Assembly: GCA_023447335.1 (NCBI GenBank)
Contig: JAEXOD010000107.1
Coordinates: 1 to 6,015 of the forward strand
DNA length: 6,015 bases
DNA from: Bacteroidota bacterium
GTDB taxonomy: Bacteria > Bacteroidota > Ignavibacteria > Ignavibacteriales > Melioribacteraceae
Direction: 5' to 3'
Below, piece after piece: positions 1 to 6,015 of this stretch. Under the pieces are notes generated by a model that saw only the letters and a program-made list of their open reading frames with translations, had not been told where the DNA came from and made no database searches. A program made the translations under genes and the position numbers. Position 1 is the stretch's first letter. Every line of letters begins with the position of its first letter.

Positions 1-490
1 TAATACCGGGCAAAATTATTGCGGAAATTATTTGAACAATTGTTAATCTAAATTTGTGTTCGTCAATAATTTCACCGTTATCTTTTAATTTAGCAATAAA
101 ACTTTCTAAAAAGTTATTTAACTTAACTACAAAAAGCGATTCATAATTATTGCTAATAAAAGGTTTAAATAACTGTGCCTTAGAGATACCCGGATATTTT
201 ATCATCCCTTCAAACCAGTCGTGAAGTAAAAAATAAATAGCGGCTTTAACATCTAATTTGTTTTGTTCTATCTCGCGTAACGGATCTTTAAAAGCGTTAT
301 ATAACGAAAACTCCATAGCTTGTTCAAGCAATTCTTCTTTACCCCCAAAGTGATAATTTACGGCAGCAACATTTACTTCGGCAAATTGTGCAATCTTTCT
401 AATCGTTACCGCATTAATCCCCTCGTTTTCTATTACTTGAAGGGTGGAGAAAAGAATTTTTTCTTTTGTGCTTTCTTTTTCTTCTTTCAT
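1..490 (-). CDS. TetR-family transcriptional regulator, C-terminus cut by window edge
   Basis: The reading frame starts at the ATG at 490-488 and stays open to the left edge, giving 163 residues. The N-terminal region is a typical TetR DNA-binding domain: a first helix (about residues 8-23), then a helix-turn-helix around TIRKIAQFAEVNVAAVNYHF (29-48), followed by the family hallmark GGKEELL (49-55). The rest (about 60-163) is helical and hydrophobic, as expected of the ligand-binding and dimerisation half; TetR proteins usually run 190-220 residues, so perhaps 30-50 are missing. It should act as a cytoplasmic dimeric repressor released by a small ligand, which cannot be told from sequence. 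Such genes often sit just upstream of the efflux or metabolic genes they control, here beyond the left edge. The start is preceded by an A/T-rich leader without Shine-Dalgarno, and by a promoter and paired palindromes that suggest autoregulation. The gene is probably unrelated to the operon on its right. Confidence 0.93.
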   Translation of the reverse strand, partial: MKEEKESTKEKILFSTLQVIENEGINAVTIRKIAQFAEVNVAAVNYHFGGKEELLEQAMEFSLYNAFKDPLREIEQNKLDVKAAIYFLLHDWFEGMIKYPGISKAQLFKPFISNNYESLFVVKLNNFLESFIAKLKDNGEIIDEHKFRLTIVQIISAIILPGI

Positions 491-501
491 TTTTAAAATT
501 C

Positions 502-529
502 AAACAATTGTTTTAAACACATGTTTAAA
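502..529. promoter_or_regulatory. Tandem palindromic operator, probably for the adjacent TetR regulator
   Basis: Two copies of the inverted repeat AAACAnnTGTTT lie head to tail. Copy 1 is at 502-513 (AAACAATTGTTT, a perfect palindrome). Copy 2 is at 515-526 (AAACACATGTTT) inside a wider 18-bp inverted repeat at 512-529 (TTTAAACA, CA, TGTTTAAA). The centres are 13 bp apart. The site lies between the putative promoter and the TetR start codon, the usual place for an autoregulatory TetR operator. Symmetry and position are visible in the sequence; which protein binds is inferred. Confidence 0.68.
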
Positions 530-556
530 TTTATAACAAAAAAATATATTTGTCAA
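528..556 (-). promoter_or_regulatory. Putative sigma70-type promoter of the TetR gene
   Basis: On the minus strand a perfect -35 hexamer TTGACA lies at 556-551. Candidate -10 elements are TAAATT (533-528, 17-bp spacer) or TATAAA (535-530, 15-bp spacer). The start codon follows about 40 nt downstream, and the two palindromes lie at and just after the -10, so a bound repressor would block transcription. The Bacteroidota-type TAnnTTTG motif was looked for and is not exact here. In such AT-rich DNA the -10 choice is uncertain. Confidence 0.45.
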
Positions 557-569
557 GTGAAAAAATTAT

Positions 570-2510
570 TTAAAATACTTCACAATTGCACTCATACATA
601 TTTGTAGATGATTTTAAGTCAAATTTCACATCTAACTCAGACAGAGTTTTGCTTTTATCATTTATATAATCTCTAGTTATTTTATAATGTTTTAATACAT
701 CATAAATATTATTATTTGAAGCATAAACATCTATATTCCTAAAATCATTTTTTTCAATTATATTTTTTACAAGATTTATGTTTTTATGATTAAGATTATA
801 AAAACTTTTTTCCCACGCGGAGGTTAAACCCTCGTTCTCAAAGAATTTTCTATATAACAAATAAGGTTCTGGCATATATAATAAATTGTTAAACTCTATT
901 TCATCTTTACCAAACGCTTTGAAAAAGAAACTTTTGCCTCTGCCTATTTTACCTTTCGTTGCATTCAGAATAACCTGAACAGCCCTAATATATTTTCTAT
1001 TCCAAAACTTACCAATATAATCGCGATTCATATTATATTCACCAAAAATAGGATGGTATTTCATCGGAAACGAATATATGTCTATTGCTAGTTCTTCGCA
1101 GAGTTCAATATTTAATAACAAGCGTTGGTATAGTTCAATTGGTTTATCAAGAAAATTGTACAATAAATAATTTGAAAAATGTTTAATTCCATGCTTATGT
1201 GCATTATATATAGCTTCCACATAATAATCTTTATATTTTATATTATCAAAAGCGATCCGTAAAGGTCTTATAGGTATTTGAGATAAGATTTTCGCTTTCT
1301 CTTCCGTTAATAAACGAGCGTCTACTCCTTGATTAAAGTCGACATAACGATTTTTAGGTATTTTATTTCGCACTTTCTCATACAAGTCCAACAAATCAGG
1401 AACTATCTTTTTAATAGTTTCTATCTTTGCAGTATGGATATCAAGTAGTTTATTTTCATACAATAAATTATATACTTCTTGTCTGTTTGCGGTTTTAATT
1501 TTTGACACGAATTCATTTAATAGTTCTACTATTCTTTTTTTATATCCATGGTCATTGATACCATTATTCAAATTTTGAAGAGCTAGCTCAAGATGATTAG
1601 GTTCATGATATTTTGTTTTTTTATCAAAACCCATTAATTTAATTTCTTCAATAATATCAGCAAATTTATTCGAGGCAAGTACGTTGTTGTCCAATAATAA
1701 TAAATTTCTTTTAGCCCCATAGTTGAGTTCTACATTTCGCACAAAACTACTTATCTCAATTCTGTCGTTATATTTAGGTTCAATTATTGGAACAGCACAA
1801 AATGCACATTTTCTTATACACCCTCTCGTAGTATAGCCATAATATGCGTCACTCTCTGGATATTTATAATCTATTTCATGTAATATTGAATAATCCAAAG
1901 GTAATTCATCTATAATTATTTCATTATCATCTAAAATTCCTTTTTTATTTAATAAACCAACATGAACATTAATAACCCCGGTCGCTAGTTTAATTTCACT
2001 CGGGATTACTGATGCCATAACACCACCTACCCAGATATCCTCTTTTTTACTAACCAAATTTTTACAAAAGTTTATTGTATTAATAGTAATATCCCAATAA
2101 AATGTAAATAATGTAGCTACATATATACGATCCCATCTATGTTCACTATTATATTCCTTATTAAAATATTTGTTTTTATAAAATTCAAGCGTATTAGAAA
2201 CTAATTGTTCATAATTTGACTTATCTATTTGCAATTCTAATAATGTTGATTTTTTTCGATATTTTATAAACTTAAATATTTCCTTATATTTTAATTCCCA
2301 GTCTATCGTCGAATCAATTTTATTGAGTTTTAAGATACATTGATCAACAAGATCACGAATAACTAAATCACGTAAATCACCCTTAAAAAACACTACAGAG
2401 TCCCCCAATATTTTATGATAAGTTGCAATTTTCATTAATCCTATTGGCGGATATTTATTTTTATAATTTGGTTCTACAAGAAGTATCTTTCGTTTAAACT
2501 CTTTTATCAT
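570..2510 (-). CDS. Radical SAM protein with B12-binding-like N-terminal domain
   Basis: This 646-residue protein has the radical SAM 4Fe-4S motif CIRKCAFC (C231, C235, C238; CX3CX2C), preceded by YTTRG, typical of B12-binding-domain radical SAM enzymes. The N-terminus (about 7-190) looks like the Rossmann-type B12-binding fold: KILLVEPNY, PPIGLMKIATY (21-31) and WVGGVMASVIP (160-170). The cobalamin-ligating DxHxxG motif is not visible, so it may not bind B12. Barrel elements after the cluster include LLLDNNVL (271-278), DFNQGVDARLL (391-401), RIAFDN (418-423) and YSFPMKYHPIFG (479-490). A helical insert of about 95 residues (about 292-386) interrupts the barrel. The C-terminus ends in CNCEVF, a possible extra metal-ligand pair. 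It should cleave S-adenosylmethionine to make a 5'-deoxyadenosyl radical in the cytoplasm; the substrate is unknown. It starts 21 nt after the GHKL ATPase stop, so it is very likely in the same operon. The start is the first ATG and leads directly into the first beta strand. It is not viperin-like. Confidence 0.88.
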   Translation of the reverse strand: MIKEFKRKILLVEPNYKNKYPPIGLMKIATYHKILGDSVVFFKGDLRDLVIRDLVDQCILKLNKIDSTIDWELKYKEIFKFIKYRKKSTLLELQIDKSNYEQLVSNTLEFYKNKYFNKEYNSEHRWDRIYVATLFTFYWDITINTINFCKNLVSKKEDIWVGGVMASVIPSEIKLATGVINVHVGLLNKKGILDDNEIIIDELPLDYSILHEIDYKYPESDAYYGYTTRGCIRKCAFCAVPIIEPKYNDRIEISSFVRNVELNYGAKRNLLLLDNNVLASNKFADIIEEIKLMGFDKKTKYHEPNHLELALQNLNNGINDHGYKKRIVELLNEFVSKIKTANRQEVYNLLYENKLLDIHTAKIETIKKIVPDLLDLYEKVRNKIPKNRYVDFNQGVDARLLTEEKAKILSQIPIRPLRIAFDNIKYKDYYVEAIYNAHKHGIKHFSNYLLYNFLDKPIELYQRLLLNIELCEELAIDIYSFPMKYHPIFGEYNMNRDYIGKFWNRKYIRAVQVILNATKGKIGRGKSFFFKAFGKDEIEFNNLLYMPEPYLLYRKFFENEGLTSAWEKSFYNLNHKNINLVKNIIEKNDFRNIDVYASNNNIYDVLKHYKITRDYINDKSKTLSELDVKFDLKSSTNMYECNCEVF

Positions 2511-2531
2511 ATTGAAATTGTTAACTTTCTT

Positions 2532-4094
2532 TTATTTAAGGGATTCTTCAATTTTTTTTATTAAATTCCTTGCAGTTTTTTCGTCAAGTACATCGTTAAT
2601 AATAGAAAAAATTTTACTAACTAGCTTCCTTTCATATTTATTAAGTCTACTGAGATTATCAGTAAGATATTTTGGTTTTACAACATCGATTTCAAATTTA
2701 TTTGTTTCGACATTTATATTGTTTTTCCCCAGATTTTGTTCATTTTCCAATCGCTTTAGAATAGAGATTATAGGATTTTCTAAATCATTTTCGTAATCCG
2801 TTTTCATTTTTGCAATTTTCTTTTGCGCTCGTAGATATTCATCTTTAATTTTAATTAATTCTTCTTCAGTTTTTTTTGCATCGTTTTTATCAATGAATCC
2901 AATACCTTCCTTTTTTTTAATTTCATCAATTTTTTGTGGATAATCTTGCAAACTTTTTCTTACACTATTCACTTCTGAACATTGATAACAAAATTTAGAT
3001 ATTTTGACAAAATGTGCCTTTAATTTATTTTCAAATTCACATAATGTTTGATTTTCAATAAAATAATCTCTCCTCGCATTTGGAATTAGATCTTGATGAA
3101 CAGCATGAATTTCACCAAAAAAATAATGGTTGAATCTTTCTTCCTTGAATAATTTTGACAAAGCATATTCATCACCAATTTGTATATTTGCCTTACGTAA
3201 ACGAAAACCGCGTTGATAGTTTATTTGATTCATTTTTTGATTACGTTCAGTAATGCTATACCATCCCCAAAAGAGTAATTCATCTTTTTCGTTAAATTCA
3301 TAAATCGTACGAATATCTATAACCTCGTCAACACGATTTTTTCTGCCATCCTTTGAGCTCTCATAAACATATGTATTGTAACCTTTAAAAATCTGTTCTC
3401 CATTTACATATATTTTATAAACATCTAAGTTGATATTTTTATTTTTTAAAAATGAACAAATTTCACTTTTAAAAATAAAACTTGTCTTAAATTCAATAGG
3501 TACTACCATTTCTAAGTATCTACGAACATTAGGAATATTTAAAAGTTCTTCATTTGTAACATTCTCTAAAATTACTCTAAAAAAATGGCTTTGAGATAAC
3601 TCATCTTCGATTTTATGTTCTGTAATTTTTTTTAAAACATCAACAGCTTCTTCTTTTACTTCGCGATTATTAATAATCCCTTTGAGTGTTGCAGCGTCCC
3701 AGATCATGATAGATTTTTGGTCTTCTCCGAAATAAGAAGATTCAAATGTTAATTTTTGGCAATAGGCTAAACCTCCCAACCGTCCAATACCTCTAAATCC
3801 TTTATCTTTACCCCTAATTTTTGTTGATTGAGCAATATTTTGTAAAATCGGCAAAAATTCTTTTTGGGGAATACCTGTAGCATTGTCTTCAATGATAATT
3901 TTTCGCTTATCTTGATCAATAAAAATATATATGGTGCCCTCTTGCTCGGAAATCAACCCATTACAAATAGCTTTGTCAATCTGATCTGCTGAATTCTGAA
4001 TATATTCTCGGTAAATAAAACGTGAATCTTCATACATCCCTAATGTCAGAGATTCAATGACATCTTTTCCTATTTTCGGTTCAATTCTATCCAT
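2532..4094 (-). CDS. GHKL-superfamily ATPase (Hsp90/MutL/MORC-like)
   Basis: This 520-residue protein opens with an ATP-binding domain carrying the Bergerat-fold motifs. The N-box is REYIQNSADQ (29-38), with E30 as likely catalytic base and N34 as Mg ligand. Motif 1 is IEDNATGIP (68-76; D70, G74). The glycine-rich lid is GFRGIGRLGGLAYC (99-112). The N-box resembles Hsp90 most. A second domain (about 170-345) fits an S5-fold transducer and ends in LIPNARRDYF (336-345), a signature-like stretch in Hsp90-like ATPases. From about 385 to 450 the chain is rich in K and E with heptad character, a likely coiled coil, followed by a charged tail (450-520). ATP-driven N-terminal dimerisation, giving a clamp or switch, is the known family behaviour; the target is unknown. 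Its ATG lies inside the last codons of the HerA-type gene (8-nt overlap, ATGGATAG), which fixes the start and implies coupled translation. C369 and C372 form an isolated CxxC. It could be called MORC-like or Hsp90-like; sequence alone does not decide. Confidence 0.88.
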   Translation of the reverse strand: MDRIEPKIGKDVIESLTLGMYEDSRFIYREYIQNSADQIDKAICNGLISEQEGTIYIFIDQDKRKIIIEDNATGIPQKEFLPILQNIAQSTKIRGKDKGFRGIGRLGGLAYCQKLTFESSYFGEDQKSIMIWDAATLKGIINNREVKEEAVDVLKKITEHKIEDELSQSHFFRVILENVTNEELLNIPNVRRYLEMVVPIEFKTSFIFKSEICSFLKNKNINLDVYKIYVNGEQIFKGYNTYVYESSKDGRKNRVDEVIDIRTIYEFNEKDELLFWGWYSITERNQKMNQINYQRGFRLRKANIQIGDEYALSKLFKEERFNHYFFGEIHAVHQDLIPNARRDYFIENQTLCEFENKLKAHFVKISKFCYQCSEVNSVRKSLQDYPQKIDEIKKKEGIGFIDKNDAKKTEEELIKIKDEYLRAQKKIAKMKTDYENDLENPIISILKRLENEQNLGKNNINVETNKFEIDVVKPKYLTDNLSRLNKYERKLVSKIFSIINDVLDEKTARNLIKKIEESLK

Positions 4095-5742
4095 TCTTAA
4101 ATTGTCTGTAAATTGGTTTTGGAAATTTAATGTTTAATAAGGAATTAAAAATGGGATTTTGTAAAATGTATTCTCCTTGCTTTAGCCTTGTTATTATCGA
4201 TTTATATACACTAGGAACATATTGATAATCGACACTCGAAAGTTCAATTGCATTTGTTCTACCATATGCATGGCTTGCACAATTTCCCTTAACTCTTGGA
4301 AATATTTCACTTCTAAATTGTTCGGCTGCAAATAAAATAATTCCCAGGGATCTTCCTCTCTCTGTAATGTCTAAAATTTTCCTGAGAATAGGAGAATTTT
4401 TAGGTATCTCCTTTGATGCGTATTTATTTAGCTCATCGATGAATAAAATTATCTTATCTGGTGCTTTCTTATCAATTTCATCTGTAGGTGGTTCTAATTT
4501 TAATTCATAAATAGCTCTCATAACATCTCCAAAAACAAAACCCTGCACTTCTTCACTTAATTTTGCAATATCGATTACAAAAACATCATTTTTTTTAATT
4601 TCCAAAAGCTTCTCTCGCAAATTTACTTCACATAGTTGAGGAGATTTATTAATATTTTGTTGAAATACATTAGAGCTGTAGATTATTTTTCTAAAGATTC
4701 TATAAAATTTTCGCCAACTTAGAACTGAAATTTCTTTTTCTTTATTTGAAGAGCCCGCTTTTGTATGCACTTCAATCTCATCCAACAATTCTGTCCAGTT
4801 AGTTATACCATTGAAATTCCCTTGTCCGGTAACTATATAATTTATTATAGAGTCCATAGTTTGGGTCGAATCTTCAATATTTGAAAGTAACATATCTATA
4901 CTATCTTTATCCTGGTCAAAGACATATTTGTACTTAAATGCTTTTTTTGCTAACATTTGTTCTTTTACGTCTCTACCGTATGTATTAGCACTAATTTCAT
5001 TCTCATAAGGATAGAAATATTTTACATTTTTGAAAGGACTACAATTCAACCCAAGATTTTCATAATAATTAAAATCCGTCTGGGTTAATTCTTCGTTTGT
5101 TTCATCTATTGCTAATAAATCTCGTCCTTTCACATTAAATAAAACAAACGCAACTGTTTCATCTTTTATTTGCAGATAATAATCTTGAATTGATTTTAAT
5201 AAAAACATTGCGTATGAAGTTTTAGCGGCTAATCCAGAAATTCCTGAAATATTCAAATGGGCACCCTCGGGTCCAATTAAAAAGTGTGAATTAAAGTGAA
5301 CTGGAATAGTTACCCTATGAGGCTCTTCATACATTTCGATAAAACCAGCTGGTAAAGGATTCTTTATATCTTTTAATCCCAACGCTTCTTTAATATCATC
5401 TTCAGTAGCTAAACACACACTTGCTCCATCTAAAACAGGTGTGAATATACCAGCTGTATTCCCTACTACTTTAGCTCGGACATAATTCATTCCTATTCTA
5501 TGAGTATATGACTCAGCATTTACATCACCGAAATCACTGGAGATATACCCAGCCAGAGAACTTATTCCGTCTGTAATATGTGAAATATCTTCAACAACAC
5601 CGTAAGTTATTGAGTTTTTAATATGCCCAACTTTTACAACATCAAAAGGACGAATAATCAATTGTTTATCCGTCCAAAAATAAAACTCTTCTACTGTTGT
5701 TGGGACTTTTTCAGTTGCTACTATTTTCCCTATTTTTTCCAT
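4087..5742 (-). CDS. HerA/FtsK-superfamily motor ATPase with eroded Walker A
   Basis: This 551-residue protein has the layout of HerA-type DNA-pumping ATPases. The N-terminal 110 residues are beta-rich and fit a HAS-barrel (GKIVATEKVPTTVEEFYFW at 5-23, then FDVVKV and TYGVVEDI). The P-loop region is ISGISGLAAKTS (165-176), with K174 and T175 kept but alanine (A173) where the GK[ST] glycine should be. A helical insert fills about 250-370. Walker B is IILFIDELNKYA (431-442; D436, E437). A sensor-like stretch follows, RSLGIILFAAEQF (464-476), and then NCASHAYGRT (487-496), where R495 is a candidate arginine finger. HerA proteins form hexameric rings on DNA and usually partner a nuclease such as NurA or a SIR2 or DUF4297 effector. 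Here the partner candidates are the unknown gene 1 nt upstream and the GHKL ATPase overlapping the 3' end. The start is the first ATG, directly after the upstream TAA, with no Shine-Dalgarno. I give no symbol because it is clearly divergent from housekeeping herA. Confidence 0.87.
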   Translation of the reverse strand: MEKIGKIVATEKVPTTVEEFYFWTDKQLIIRPFDVVKVGHIKNSITYGVVEDISHITDGISSLAGYISSDFGDVNAESYTHRIGMNYVRAKVVGNTAGIFTPVLDGASVCLATEDDIKEALGLKDIKNPLPAGFIEMYEEPHRVTIPVHFNSHFLIGPEGAHLNISGISGLAAKTSYAMFLLKSIQDYYLQIKDETVAFVLFNVKGRDLLAIDETNEELTQTDFNYYENLGLNCSPFKNVKYFYPYENEISANTYGRDVKEQMLAKKAFKYKYVFDQDKDSIDMLLSNIEDSTQTMDSIINYIVTGQGNFNGITNWTELLDEIEVHTKAGSSNKEKEISVLSWRKFYRIFRKIIYSSNVFQQNINKSPQLCEVNLREKLLEIKKNDVFVIDIAKLSEEVQGFVFGDVMRAIYELKLEPPTDEIDKKAPDKIILFIDELNKYASKEIPKNSPILRKILDITERGRSLGIILFAAEQFRSEIFPRVKGNCASHAYGRTNAIELSSVDYQYVPSVYKSIITRLKQGEYILQNPIFNSLLNIKFPKPIYRQFKNG

Positions 5743-5743
5743 A

Positions 5744-6015
5744 TTAAAATATATTTAAAAAATGAATATTACTAAGATATCTACTATTGATCATTAATTC
5801 AGTCAAATAAATCGGGTATAAATGATTAGCCCACCTTTGATCATTACCATAACAAACTGGGTTCCTTTCATTTATTATGTTAGCTGAAATCAGGTTAATT
5901 AACTCGCTATCTAAACCATATATGTTTTCTTCATCAGTAATTAATATCTTTTCAACCTTAACAATCCCTGAGAATGCACTATCTGTAAAACATTTGTCCC
6001 TTATTCGTATATACC
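5744..6015 (-). CDS. C-terminal end of an unrecognised protein, first gene visible of the operon
   Basis: A minus-strand frame is open from the right edge (first full codon at 6013) to TAA at 5746-5744, giving 89 residues; the other two frames stop early. The visible part alternates strand and helix: GIVKVEKILITDEENIYGL, then LINLISANIINERN, ending in RWANHLYPIYLTELMI and a hydrophobic tail SNIHFLNIF. A gene ending one base before a HerA-type ATPase is often its nuclease or effector partner (for example NurA, whose C-terminus also has a helix near a YP motif). The 89 residues show no catalytic motif, so that is only a positional guess. The stop and the following ATG read TAATATG, so the two proteins are probably made in a fixed ratio by termination-reinitiation. 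Codon use and A/T bias match the HerA-type gene. Confidence 0.8.
   Translation of the reverse strand, partial: YIRIRDKCFTDSAFSGIVKVEKILITDEENIYGLDSELINLISANIINERNPVCYGNDQRWANHLYPIYLTELMINSRYLSNIHFLNIF

Noticed and set aside
557..583. Possible terminator hairpin (GTGAA / TTCAC) after the radical SAM gene
   Set aside because: Only five outer base pairs with a 17-nt loop, no G+C-rich stem and no defined U tract; it overlaps the stop codon and is within chance for this composition.
1780..1840. Prokaryotic viperin identity for the radical SAM gene
   Set aside because: The CX3CX2C motif is generic; the 646-residue length, B12-like N-terminal domain and barrel insert do not fit the roughly 300-400-residue viperin layout.
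2512..2796. Plus-strand 94-codon open frame
   Set aside because: It lies antisense to the C-terminus of the GHKL gene; its S/F/L-rich product is what the complement of lysine/glutamate-rich, AT-rich coding sequence gives, and no start context supports it.
4087..5742. Housekeeping HerA or FtsK/SpoIIIE
   Set aside because: There are no membrane segments or gamma domain as in FtsK, and the Walker A differs from canonical HerA; the gene also sits in a non-housekeeping context.
1..6015. CRISPR array, tRNA, rRNA or insertion sequence
   Set aside because: No spaced direct repeats, no tRNA-like or rRNA-like stretches, and no transposase or terminal inverted repeats were seen on either strand; nearly all bases are coding.

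Overview
The window is AT-rich (a hand count of bases 1-480 gives about 31% G+C, and some 60-base stretches of the radical SAM gene fall near 12%). It is almost fully coding, and every gene I can support lies on the minus strand. Starts have A/T-rich leaders with no clear Shine-Dalgarno sequence, which together with the composition suggests a Bacteroidota/Ignavibacteriota-type bacterium. That assignment is inference from style, not from a marker gene.

Reading in the direction of transcription (right to left): (1) the last 89 residues of an unrecognised protein enter from the right edge (6015-5744); (2) one base later starts a 551-residue HerA/FtsK-type ATPase (5742-4087) with a clear Walker B but an eroded Walker A; (3) overlapping it by 8 nt is a 520-residue GHKL (Hsp90/MutL/MORC-like) ATPase with a C-terminal coiled coil (4094-2532); (4) 21 nt further on is a 646-residue radical SAM protein with an N-terminal B12-binding-like Rossmann domain (2510-570). 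The spacing of +1, -8 and +21 nt makes these four genes one translationally coupled operon whose promoter lies outside the window.

After a 79-nt gap comes a TetR-family regulator (490 to beyond base 1), truncated by the left edge. The gap holds a plausible sigma70-type promoter and two tandem copies of a 12-bp inverted repeat, AAACAnnTGTTT, set 13 bp apart. This looks like an autoregulatory operator, and the TetR gene is probably a separate transcription unit.

HerA-type motor ATPases commonly work with a nuclease or effector, and GHKL ATPases act as ATP-gated clamps or switches. A coupled pair of the two, with an unknown partner upstream and a radical SAM enzyme downstream, resembles a mobile conflict/defence or DNA-processing module rather than housekeeping metabolism. 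I do not recognise the four-gene combination as a named system. It is the main point of interest, but its function is inferred from domains and gene order only.
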